From the NCBI GenBank assembly GCA_949743325.1, contig CATJTQ010000090.1:1-64000 (forward strand): DNA of 64,000 nucleotides. Reading direction: 5' to 3'. How positions within the stretch are numbered: position 1 is the stretch's first letter; the number at the start of each line of letters is the position of its first letter. The notes under the pieces were generated by a model that was not told the DNA's origin, did no database searches, and saw only the letters and a program-made list of their open reading frames with translations. This document shows, piece by piece, positions 53,410-60,923 of the stretch. Made by a program: the position numbers and the translations under genes. The stretch comes from an uncultured Lachnospiraceae bacterium (GTDB lineage Bacteria; Bacillota; Clostridia; Lachnospirales; Lachnospiraceae).

Positions 53410-54411
53410 ATGACAATATATAAATGTCCCTCCTGCGGAGGGACAATGACATTTAACAGTAATACGCAAAAGCTGACTTGCGAGTATTGTGATAAAACAG
53501 TGTCAATGGATGAAACAGAAACACTAAAAACCGAAAAAACAGAAGATTTTAAAATATACAAATGTCCTTCGTGCGGTGCGGAAGTCTTGACAGAGGAATA
53601 TACAGCGGCAACATTTTGTTCATTTTGCCAAAGTCCTACATTGATAGAAGATAAGCTTTCAGGAGAGATAGCTCCGTCGCGTATTATTCCATTTAAATAT
53701 AATAAAGAAAAAGCTAAAGAGGTATATAGGAAATGGACAAAATCAGGTCATTTTGTGCCTTCGGAATTTTCAAGGGAGAGTGTTATAGACAAAATTACTG
53801 GTATATATGTTCCTTTCTGGCTGTACGATTATGATACAATGAGTATAGTAGATGTTGAGGCTACAAGAGTACGCAGTGAAAGAAGAGGAAATACACAATA
53901 TACTCATACAGATTATTTTAAAGTTTATCGTAAGGTTCAGGCCGAATTTGATAAAGTACCCGCGGATGCGTCAAAACAGATGGAAGATGAAGTAATGGAT
54001 AAAATGGAACCTTTTTCTTATGATGAATTAAAAAGTTTTGATATGAGTTATCTGTCTGGATTTTATGCAGAACGTTATAATTATACAAGCGCCGAAATGA
54101 AGCCAAGGATTGAAAGCAGAATGCATAAGTATGCAAAAGATACAGTTCTTTCAACCATTAAAGGATATTCCTCAAAACGTATATTGTTTGAAAATTATGG
54201 ATTGAGAGGAAAAAATGCGGAATATGTACTTCTTCCTGTGTGGATTCTTCAATTCAGGTACCGCGGAGAGGTATTTAAATTTTCTATGAATGGGCAGACT
54301 GGTAAAATTGTTGCACAACTGCCGATGTCAAAAGGAAAAATTGCAGCTTCATTTTTTGTTCTTACAGCGCTCATTTTTACAGCATTACATATAATATTTA
54401 TGTTTGTATAG
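53410..54411 (+). CDS. Zinc-ribbon membrane protein
   Basis: A 333-residue protein starting with two zinc ribbons: CPSCGG/CEYC (about 6-30) and CPSCGA/CSFCQ (about 52-75). A long soluble domain of about 200 residues follows, and one transmembrane helix closes the protein (about 308-330). Databases often call such proteins TFIIB-type zinc-ribbon proteins. AAAAGGTG precedes ATG 53410. It overlaps the ribosome-binding region of the TPM gene, so the two likely act together. Function unknown. Confidence 0.8.
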   Translation: MTIYKCPSCGGTMTFNSNTQKLTCEYCDKTVSMDETETLKTEKTEDFKIYKCPSCGAEVLTEEYTAATFCSFCQSPTLIEDKLSGEIAPSRIIPFKYNKEKAKEVYRKWTKSGHFVPSEFSRESVIDKITGIYVPFWLYDYDTMSIVDVEATRVRSERRGNTQYTHTDYFKVYRKVQAEFDKVPADASKQMEDEVMDKMEPFSYDELKSFDMSYLSGFYAERYNYTSAEMKPRIESRMHKYAKDTVLSTIKGYSSKRILFENYGLRGKNAEYVLLPVWILQFRYRGEVFKFSMNGQTGKIVAQLPMSKGKIAASFFVLTALIFTALHIIFMFV

Positions 54412-54421
54412 GAGGCAGATT

Positions 54422-55198
54422 ATGTTTCGACAAAAGATTAAAAAATTTTCTATATCTATAGTTCTTGTAATAATGTTTTTGAGTCTGTGTGGGTTTTCTT
54501 CTAAGACAAAGCGGGTGTATGATTATGATGATTTGTACACAGATGAAGATGAAGAGGAATTGGAAGAGCTATTGTATGAGACTTCAAAGGATTTGAAATG
54601 TGAGCTTATAATTGTGACAGTAGATGATTATGATGGAAAAGATAGTATGAACTTTGCGGATGATTTTTATGATGATCATGAATTTGGTGCGGAATTTGAT
54701 GATACTGGTTTTCTCCTTCTTATAAATATGGATAGAAGGGAGCTTTATATAAGCAATGCTGGTGAGGCGCCAAATTATTTTAAGGATAGTATGATTGATG
54801 AGATGGTATCGTCAATCGGAAATTATCTTGCCAATGAAAATTATCTGGGGGCTGCTGAATGGTATGTTGAATATGTAGATGAGAATATGTGGGATACAAA
54901 TTACAATGAGAGCGGTCTAAAGAGGATGATGAGTGAGTGGTGGGTGCAGCTGTTGTCGGCAGCAGTTGTGTCAGCAATTATCGTTGGCTGTCTTACATAT
55001 AGTAATAAGTCGAAGATGACAGTAAATTCAAATACATATTTAAGTAAGAGTGGGTGCAATGTTTTACAAAGTTCAGATAATTATATACGCACATCAACAG
55101 TATCACATGAAATAGAGAGTTCTTCATCAAGCGGAGGTGGTTCAACACACACCAGCAGCAGTGGAAAAACACATGGAGGCGGAGGAGGAACATTTTAA
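54422..55198 (+). CDS. TPM-domain membrane protein
   Basis: A 258-residue protein with a signal sequence (about 1-28), a TPM_phosphatase domain (about 35-160, KDLKCELIIVTVDDYDG), a transmembrane helix (about 178-198) and a Ser/Gly-rich end finishing GGGGGTF, typical of these proteins. Eleven bases after the zinc-ribbon gene. AGGAGG precedes the ATG. TPM proteins are linked to photosystem repair in plants; the role in Firmicutes is unknown. Confidence 0.85.
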   Translation: MFRQKIKKFSISIVLVIMFLSLCGFSSKTKRVYDYDDLYTDEDEEELEELLYETSKDLKCELIIVTVDDYDGKDSMNFADDFYDDHEFGAEFDDTGFLLLINMDRRELYISNAGEAPNYFKDSMIDEMVSSIGNYLANENYLGAAEWYVEYVDENMWDTNYNESGLKRMMSEWWVQLLSAAVVSAIIVGCLTYSNKSKMTVNSNTYLSKSGCNVLQSSDNYIRTSTVSHEIESSSSSGGGSTHTSSSGKTHGGGGGTF

Positions 55199-55239
55199 TC
55201 GTATCCAAAACAGCATGATTATTAGTGAGGAACATAATC

Positions 55240-55267
55240 AGACGGCATATAGCAATATGCCGTCTTT
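55240..55267 (+). terminator. Terminator after TPM gene
   Basis: Perfect 11-bp stem AGACGGCATAT / ATATGCCGTCT with AGCA loop and short T-run. Confidence 0.85.
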
Positions 55268-55437
55268 TGCGTGCGAACAATATAGTATCATCTAAGCAGT
55301 TAAAATAATAGTATAGATAAGACCAAGCGGTTCAATTATTATGCCAAATCTGTAGTTAAATTAATATCTGCAACTTTGTATATACATGGTTTTATTTAGA
55401 AAGAATTTGAAATTTTAATAATAACTTTAAATGGTGA
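55268..55437. other. AT-rich spacer without gene
   Basis: No supported coding frame or RNA structure before the promoter of the next gene. Confidence 0.5.
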
Positions 55438-55466
55438 TTGACATAAAATTTATAGTTTTGTATAAT
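55438..55466 (+). promoter_or_regulatory. Perfect-consensus sigma-A promoter
   Basis: TTGACA, 17-base spacer, TATAAT: both boxes match consensus exactly. The leader to the start codon is about 130 bases. Confidence 0.75.
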
Positions 55467-55603
55467 AAATATTATGGTTGTTTGTCAAAATATGTAAAAG
55501 ATGTACAATGACAATGTACAATAAAATATAATAATATAGAGATTGATTTTAAAACATAGGAAGTGAATTTTCAGAGCGGAAATTTTGGGAAAGGAGAGAG
55601 AGT

Positions 55604-57355
55604 ATGACGCATAAAGAAAGAGCAGTGTTATTATTACAGCAGAAATATCACTGTTCACAGGCTGTATTCGGGGCATTTGCAAGTGATTTTGGAATGGATT
55701 TAAAGACGTCATTTAAAATAAGCACTTGTTTTGGCGGTGGTATGAGACAGGGTGGAACTTGCGGATGCATTACAGCTTCAATGCTTGTACTTGGAATGGT
55801 AGTAGGTTTTTATGATGTAAATGATAAGGAACAGGAGATCTATGGAAACAAGAAGACGGATGAGTTTATTAAAAGATTTACAGAACAGATGGAAGGACAG
55901 GTGTATTGCAGGGATATTTTAGGAAAAGATATATCTAATCCTAAAGATATGGCTGTGATAAGAAGAGAAGGTCTTATTTTAAAGAAATGTCCTAAAGCTT
56001 TAAATATTAGTATTGAAATATTAGAAGAAATGCTTGCTGATTATTTTAAAGATAAAAAAGAAAATAATATAAATGTTGAAGATATTCCAGAGGACGATGA
56101 ACTTCACAGCGTGCTAAGGCGAATAAGTAAGATGAGCCGTTTCAGACGAAATGTAAATAATCTTTTGTGTACTTCTAAAAAAGATATTGGATTTATACAG
56201 TTTGATATAAGAAAATTTAAAATTATTAATGATTTATATGGTGAAAAATTTGGAGATGAAGTTTTAGATTTTATTATAAAACAGCTTAGAGAGACATGTA
56301 ATGAAAATCAATTTTTTATAAATCTTAGGAGCGACGTATTTATGGTTGTCACAGAATATGATCAGGAAGAAGATTTAGTTAAATTGATTAATACACTTGA
56401 AGGTAAGATTTGCTATTTTAAAAGTGTTAAGCTGCAATTGACATATGGCGTCTATACTGTTGAAGATAAGACGATGGAACTAAGGCAGATGGAAGATCGG
56501 GCGGCAATGGCAAGGAAGGCGTCAAAAAAGAATATATTAACAAATATTTTGTTTTACAAAGAGCAGTTTAAAGATTCGTTGTACAATCGTAAATTTATAG
56601 AAGAAAATATACAAACAGCAATTAATGAGAGACAGTTTATTATGTATTTGCAGCCTAAATTTAGTATTTCAAAAAATGAGATTGTCGGTGCTGAGGCTTT
56701 AGTAAGATGGAGAAATCCAGAGCGTGGTATGATTTACCCAAATGAATTTATTCCAGTAATTGAGGAAAATGGTTTTATAAAAAAGGTTGATTATTATATT
56801 TGGAATGAGGCATGCAGATTTATAAAAAGATGCAGTGATGAGGGGATTTCAGCTTGCCCCGTATCTGTCAATGTCTCCAGAATCCACTTAGAGGATGAAG
56901 AGTGTATATCAGTGTTAGATGAGATTATAAAGAAAAATCATATTGATAATAGAATGTTGGAACTGGAGATAACAGAAACTATAGATGATAGGCAGATTAA
57001 TATGAAAGCTCTTCAATTAAAAGAAGAGGGATATAAGTTGCTTATGGATGATTTTGGCAGTGGGTACTCTTCTTTGAATATATTGCTGGAAACACCTTTT
57101 GATGTTATTAAGCTTGATAAAAAGTTTATTGAAAATATGATGGATTCAGAAAAAGGACGACTTATTTTAGAGCATGTTGTTCTTATGGCGGACAAGCTAA
57201 AACTTGGAATATTGGCAGAGGGAGTTGAGACGAAGGAACAGATAGAACTTCTTCAAAACATTGGCTGTGATCATGTTCAGGGGTATTATTATTCAAAACC
57301 TATGCCAGAGGAAGAGTTTATTAAAATATTAAGAAAACAGAATTCAATAAATTAA
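55604..57355 (+). CDS. C_GCAxxG_C_C-GGDEF-EAL fusion (c-di-GMP phosphodiesterase)
   Basis: A 583-residue three-part protein. Residues about 1-140 match the C_GCAxxG_C_C family (STCFGGGMRQGGTCGC, further Cys in YCRDILG and KKCPKAL), thought to be redox or metal related. A GGDEF-like domain (about 185-315) has RSDVF in place of GGDEF, so it is not a cyclase. The EAL domain (about 325-575) keeps EALVRW, VSVNVSRIH, LEITET, DDFGSGYSSL, KLDKKF and AEGVET, so hydrolysis of c-di-GMP is likely. AAAGGAGAGAG precedes the ATG, under a perfect promoter. The redox domain could gate the phosphodiesterase; that is inference. Confidence 0.88.
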   Translation: MTHKERAVLLLQQKYHCSQAVFGAFASDFGMDLKTSFKISTCFGGGMRQGGTCGCITASMLVLGMVVGFYDVNDKEQEIYGNKKTDEFIKRFTEQMEGQVYCRDILGKDISNPKDMAVIRREGLILKKCPKALNISIEILEEMLADYFKDKKENNINVEDIPEDDELHSVLRRISKMSRFRRNVNNLLCTSKKDIGFIQFDIRKFKIINDLYGEKFGDEVLDFIIKQLRETCNENQFFINLRSDVFMVVTEYDQEEDLVKLINTLEGKICYFKSVKLQLTYGVYTVEDKTMELRQMEDRAAMARKASKKNILTNILFYKEQFKDSLYNRKFIEENIQTAINERQFIMYLQPKFSISKNEIVGAEALVRWRNPERGMIYPNEFIPVIEENGFIKKVDYYIWNEACRFIKRCSDEGISACPVSVNVSRIHLEDEECISVLDEIIKKNHIDNRMLELEITETIDDRQINMKALQLKEEGYKLLMDDFGSGYSSLNILLETPFDVIKLDKKFIENMMDSEKGRLILEHVVLMADKLKLGILAEGVETKEQIELLQNIGCDHVQGYYYSKPMPEEEFIKILRKQNSIN

Positions 57356-57363
57356 TTTTTTGA

Positions 57364-57514
57364 TTGTAAATCCACATTTATATTTGTTCATCTAAGCTCA
57401 ATAAATCGCTTATATAATATGTTTGCATCATGTAAGATTCTTTGGCAGATGAACAAATATGTTGTGTGGTGTAACTTAAAAATAATTAAGCGCACTAAAT
57501 TGTGGATTTTACAA
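57364..57514. mobile_element. Possible MITE-like element with nested inverted repeats
   Basis: Outer arms TTGTAAATCCACA (57364-57376) and TGTGGATTTTACAA (57501-57514) are complementary except for one extra T. Inner 14-base arms ATATTTGTTCATCT (57380-57393) and AGATGAACAAATAT (57447-57460) are perfect. No coding frame. The right end resembles the motif at 22-37. It could instead be a large transcribed hairpin between convergent genes. Confidence 0.45.
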
Positions 57515-57523
57515 AACAAATTA

Positions 57524-58045
57524 TTATGATTTTTTTGGTTCTGGGTATGTTTCGCCAAAGAGTTCAACACTCATAGTTTTGATAACTTGCGGCAGCATTG
57601 GTCTGTCGTTGTAATCAGTTTCAGTTTCTGCAATATTATTTACAACGTCCATACCTTCTGTAACTTTTCCAAATGCTGCATATGAACCATCTAAATGAGG
57701 ACTGTTTTTGTGCATAATAAAAAATTGTGAGCCAGCAGAGTCAGGATCCATTGCACGAGCCATTGATAAAACTCCTTCGGTGTGTTTTAGGTTGTTTTCA
57801 AAGCCGTTCATAGAAAATTCTCCTGGTATACAATAACCTGGACCGCCTGTGCCTGTTCCTTCAGGACATCCGCCCTGAATCATAAAGCCTTTAATTACAC
57901 GATGAAAAATAAGACCATCATAATACTTTTTTTGTATTAAGCTGATAAAGTTATTGACGGAATTTGGTGCGATATCAGGGTATAGTTCAGCTTTAATAAT
58001 GCTACCGCTTTCCATTTCAATTGTTACAATAGGGTTTTGTGCCAT
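57524..58045 (-). CDS. Cyclophilin-type peptidyl-prolyl isomerase
   Basis: A 173-residue PPIase that speeds proline isomerisation during folding. Motifs include FHRVIKGFMIQGGCPEGTG, GEFSMNGF, SMARAMDPDSAGSQFFI and LDGSYAAFGKVTEGMDVV. No signal peptide, so cytoplasmic. The ATG at 58045 follows GGAAG on the minus strand; a TTG two codons upstream is less likely. Confidence 0.95.
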   Translation of the reverse strand: MAQNPIVTIEMESGSIIKAELYPDIAPNSVNNFISLIQKKYYDGLIFHRVIKGFMIQGGCPEGTGTGGPGYCIPGEFSMNGFENNLKHTEGVLSMARAMDPDSAGSQFFIMHKNSPHLDGSYAAFGKVTEGMDVVNNIAETETDYNDRPMLPQVIKTMSVELFGETYPEPKKS

Positions 58046-58189
58046 AATCAAAATCTTCCTTTCAAAATAAAAATCAGATTACATATTATTTTCTTTATGC
58101 AATCTGTCTGCAATATATTTTAGCTTAAATTTGTAAAAAGGTAAAGAAAAAAATAAAAATTGCCATGAGAAAAGAGGTTGGTTTACATA

Positions 58190-58990
58190 ATGAATAATGC
58201 TCAACAAACAAAAATTATCTGTTTTGCAAATAATAAGGGTGGCAGCGGTAAAACTACAACATGTTCAAATATAGGGTATGGACTTGCACAGCTTGGCAAT
58301 AAGGTTCTTTTGATTGATGGCGATATGCAGATGAATCTTACGCTTTCGTTCTTTGAGGAAGAGAAAGTGTTGGATTTTGCTCAAGGTGAGAAAAATTTGT
58401 TTTATGCGGTACGAGATCAAAAAGATTTGACTGATTATATTGTTGCAACAGATTTTGATAATTTAGATATTGTTCCATCTTCTTCTCTGATGAGTTCTAT
58501 TGAGTATGAGCTCTTTTCAAAAAGGCAGAGAGAATATATTTTAAAAAACTGTTTAAAATCAATAAAGGCAGCGGGTATGTATGACTATATTTTGATAGAT
58601 GCTCCGCCTACTCTTGGAGGGTGGGTAATGAATGTACTTTGTGCAAGTGATGAATTGATTATTCCGGTGGAGGCCAGTCCATGGGGGCTGTTTGGACTTG
58701 CAAATCTTTTTGATTTTGTAAACAGTGTCAGTGATTATACGAAAAATCTTCATATAATGGGAATAGCGATAACAAAGGTAGATACAAGAAAAAATTATTT
58801 TAAGCAGACGTTAGATACATTAAATGAGTTAGATGATATATATGTATTTAAAAATTATATCCGTGTCGATAGTTCAATTGAGTGGGCACAGGATAACAGC
58901 CGTCCTGTTCTTGCGTACAGGAAGAGCAGCAGAAGTGCTGTTGAATATATGGAACTTACTAAGGAGGTAGATAATTATGGCAGTAGGTAA
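58190..58990 (+). CDS. ParA/Soj-family ATPase
   Basis: A 266-residue ParA-type ATPase with Walker A NKGGSGKTTT (about 14-23), LIDGDMQ and LIDAPPTLGG. All catalytic residues are in place, unlike the deviant pair at 35-37 kb. No parB gene follows; instead a small basic protein overlaps its end. The ribosome binding site is weak (AGAGG about 13 bases before the ATG). It may position a cargo other than a plasmid. Not next to an origin of replication. Confidence 0.88.
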   Translation: MNNAQQTKIICFANNKGGSGKTTTCSNIGYGLAQLGNKVLLIDGDMQMNLTLSFFEEEKVLDFAQGEKNLFYAVRDQKDLTDYIVATDFDNLDIVPSSSLMSSIEYELFSKRQREYILKNCLKSIKAAGMYDYILIDAPPTLGGWVMNVLCASDELIIPVEASPWGLFGLANLFDFVNSVSDYTKNLHIMGIAITKVDTRKNYFKQTLDTLNELDDIYVFKNYIRVDSSIEWAQDNSRPVLAYRKSSRSAVEYMELTKEVDNYGSR

Positions 58991-59351
58991 AGGAAGTATT
59001 AAGAGAGCGTCAAATGCAGTTAAGGTGAAAGATGAGGCTACAGTTGCAGGAGGAGAGGCTGTGAGTGTGGAGAAGGAGGATATGCAAATTTCCGAAGCTG
59101 TTTCTGATAATTCTGTAGAAAATCAAGAAAAACCACAAGAGAAAAAGACAGCGGTAAAATCAAAAACTACTAAAACAACGGCAAAAAAGTCTGTTTCCAA
59201 AAAAACTTCGGCCTCAAAGACAAAGGAAGCAAAACCGGCAGCTGCAAAGAAGACAACTAAGGAGACAGTAAAAAAAGAGGAAGTACAACAGAAAAAGATA
59301 TATGAAGTTGTGGAAGGTATTTCATGCAGTATGCCTAGATATCTTTTATAG
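58977..59351 (+). CDS. Lys/Ala-rich histone-H1-like protein
   Basis: A 124-residue protein. Residues about 58-105 are a run of Lys/Thr/Ala/Ser (KKTAVKSKTTKTTAKKS type), like the tail of bacterial histone-H1-like proteins. The N-terminal part is acidic and the last 17 residues are hydrophobic (EVVEGISCSMPRYLL). The start overlaps the ParA gene by 14 bases in another frame, after AAGGAGG. It likely binds DNA or another polyanion and could be the cargo or partner of the ParA protein. Confidence 0.7.
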   Translation: MAVGKGSIKRASNAVKVKDEATVAGGEAVSVEKEDMQISEAVSDNSVENQEKPQEKKTAVKSKTTKTTAKKSVSKKTSASKTKEAKPAAAKKTTKETVKKEEVQQKKIYEVVEGISCSMPRYLL

Positions 59352-59366
59352 ATTTTGTGAAATTAG

Positions 59367-59408
59367 AGTCAGGAAATGTAGAAATTTTTCAGCATTTCTT
59401 GACTTTAG
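59367..59408 (+). terminator. Terminator after H1-like gene
   Basis: 12-bp stem AGTCAGGAAATG / CATTTCTTGACT (one G-U pair) followed by TTAGCTTTC; the T-run is short. Confidence 0.65.
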
Positions 59409-59469
59409 CTTTCAAAAAGAGTAATCTATATTATAAAGTTTAAGCAAAAAATATGGAGGTGCCAATAGG

Positions 59470-60621
59470 ATGAAAGAGTTTGGAATTATGACCAAGATTT
59501 ATTTTGGTGAAAATGCGTTAGACCGTTTAATTTCTCTTCCTTATAAGAAGGTTCTTGTTATTACTGATCCTTTTGTTGTGGAAAGCGGAATGATTCGTTT
59601 AATTACATATCGGTTGTATGTAAGTGATATAGATTTTGAGATTTACAGTGATGTTGTTCCCGATCCTCCGGTTGATAAAGTGGTACTTGGAGTTAAGAAA
59701 CTTATTGATTATGCACCTGAGGCGATTGTAGCAGTTGGCGGCGGTTCAGCAATAGATTCTGCAAAGGCGATGAAAGAATTTGCTATTCAGATCGGAAATT
59801 TGAAAGATTTGCCGCTTATTGCCATTCCTACGACAAGCGGAACCGGATCTGAAGTGACAAGTTTTTCTGTCATAACAGACAAAGAGACACATACAAAGTA
59901 TCCTTTAGTGTCACCTTCATTGACACCTGCAGAAGCTATACTTGATGCTGAACTTGTTAAGAGTGTTCCTCCTGCTATAACAGCTGATACAGGGATGGAT
60001 GTACTTACCCATGCACTGGAGGCATATGTAAGTACAAACAGTAATGAGTTTTCAAATGCTTTGGCTGAGAAAGCTATTGAAATTTGTGGTGTTTTTCTGT
60101 TAAGGGCGTATTATGATGGAAATGATATGCATGCACGTCAGAAGATGCATGTGGCGTCATGTCTTGCAGGACTTGCTTTTAATTCTGCCAGTCTTGGTCT
60201 GAATCATGGAATGGCACATCAGCTCGGCGCTAATTTCCACATTCCTCATGGTCGTGCTAATGCATTGCTTCTTCCTTATATTATTGAATATAACAGCGCT
60301 ATTAATAAGCATAGCCGTTCACAGAAGGAATATTTGCCTGCAGTTAGAAAATATGTTAATGCTGCTAAACTTTTAGGTCTCAGCAATTACAATGAGATTA
60401 CGACTGTTCGTGCATTGGTAAGCTGGATTCAGTTTATGCTGAAAGAGATGGATATTCCATTTTCTATTGAGCAGACAGGAAAGACGACGGAAGATGAATA
60501 TATGAGCAGGGTTTCTTCAATGGCAGATGCAGCGCTTGCAGATGCATGTACGGCAACCAATCCTCGTGTGCCGCAGAAGGACGAAGTTGTAGAAATATAC
60601 AGAAAACTTTGGAGAGGGTAA
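59470..60621 (+). CDS. Iron-containing alcohol dehydrogenase
   Basis: A 383-residue group III alcohol dehydrogenase, interconverting an aldehyde and alcohol with NAD(P)H. VGGGSAIDSAKAM (about 93-105) binds the cofactor; TTSGTGSEV follows. Metal ligands fit LDAEL, THALEAYVS, LNHGMAHQLG and IPHGRANALL. It most resembles PduQ/EutG-type propanol or ethanol dehydrogenases. ATGGAGG precedes the ATG. Single gene; the aldehyde source is not visible. Confidence 0.92.
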   Translation: MKEFGIMTKIYFGENALDRLISLPYKKVLVITDPFVVESGMIRLITYRLYVSDIDFEIYSDVVPDPPVDKVVLGVKKLIDYAPEAIVAVGGGSAIDSAKAMKEFAIQIGNLKDLPLIAIPTTSGTGSEVTSFSVITDKETHTKYPLVSPSLTPAEAILDAELVKSVPPAITADTGMDVLTHALEAYVSTNSNEFSNALAEKAIEICGVFLLRAYYDGNDMHARQKMHVASCLAGLAFNSASLGLNHGMAHQLGANFHIPHGRANALLLPYIIEYNSAINKHSRSQKEYLPAVRKYVNAAKLLGLSNYNEITTVRALVSWIQFMLKEMDIPFSIEQTGKTTEDEYMSRVSSMADAALADACTATNPRVPQKDEVVEIYRKLWRG

Positions 60622-60717
60622 AAGCATTTAAATATAATAATATTTAATAAAAACATTATCAATTACAGACTAAAAAATGTTAAAATACATTAAATTATAA
60701 AAATTGCCCCTTAATGA

Positions 60718-60745
60718 TTGACATTATAATATTAAAGAGTATAAT
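60718..60745 (+). promoter_or_regulatory. Perfect-consensus promoter of amt
   Basis: TTGACA, 16-base spacer, TATAAT. Predicted start of transcription near 60752, only about 14 bases before a terminator stem. Confidence 0.75.
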
Positions 60746-60765
60746 AATATTTGTAAATGACAAAG

Positions 60766-60802
60766 GCGTCATGGACTGAGAGTCCATGGCGCTATTTTTT
60801 TT
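60766..60802 (+). terminator. Leader terminator upstream of amt
   Basis: 12-bp stem GCGTCATGGACT / AGTCCATGGCGC (one G-U pair) with GAG loop, then TATTTTTTTT. It lies between the promoter and the gene, so it must be bypassed for expression. Confidence 0.8.
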
Positions 60803-60923
60803 GTTCAGTGTATAGACGTAAAAAGGCGTATGAAACCATTTTAAAAGCATATTTGTTTTTTAATGGAATAATGTTTAGTCGTATTCTGTCAAAAAATGTC
60901 ATAAAAATTTGGAGGTGTGTAAC

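Noticed and set aside
60752..60923. ANTAR-type two-hairpin antiterminator leader before amt
   Set aside because: Only one stem with a three-base loop is seen; the paired hexanucleotide loops of ANTAR targets are missing.
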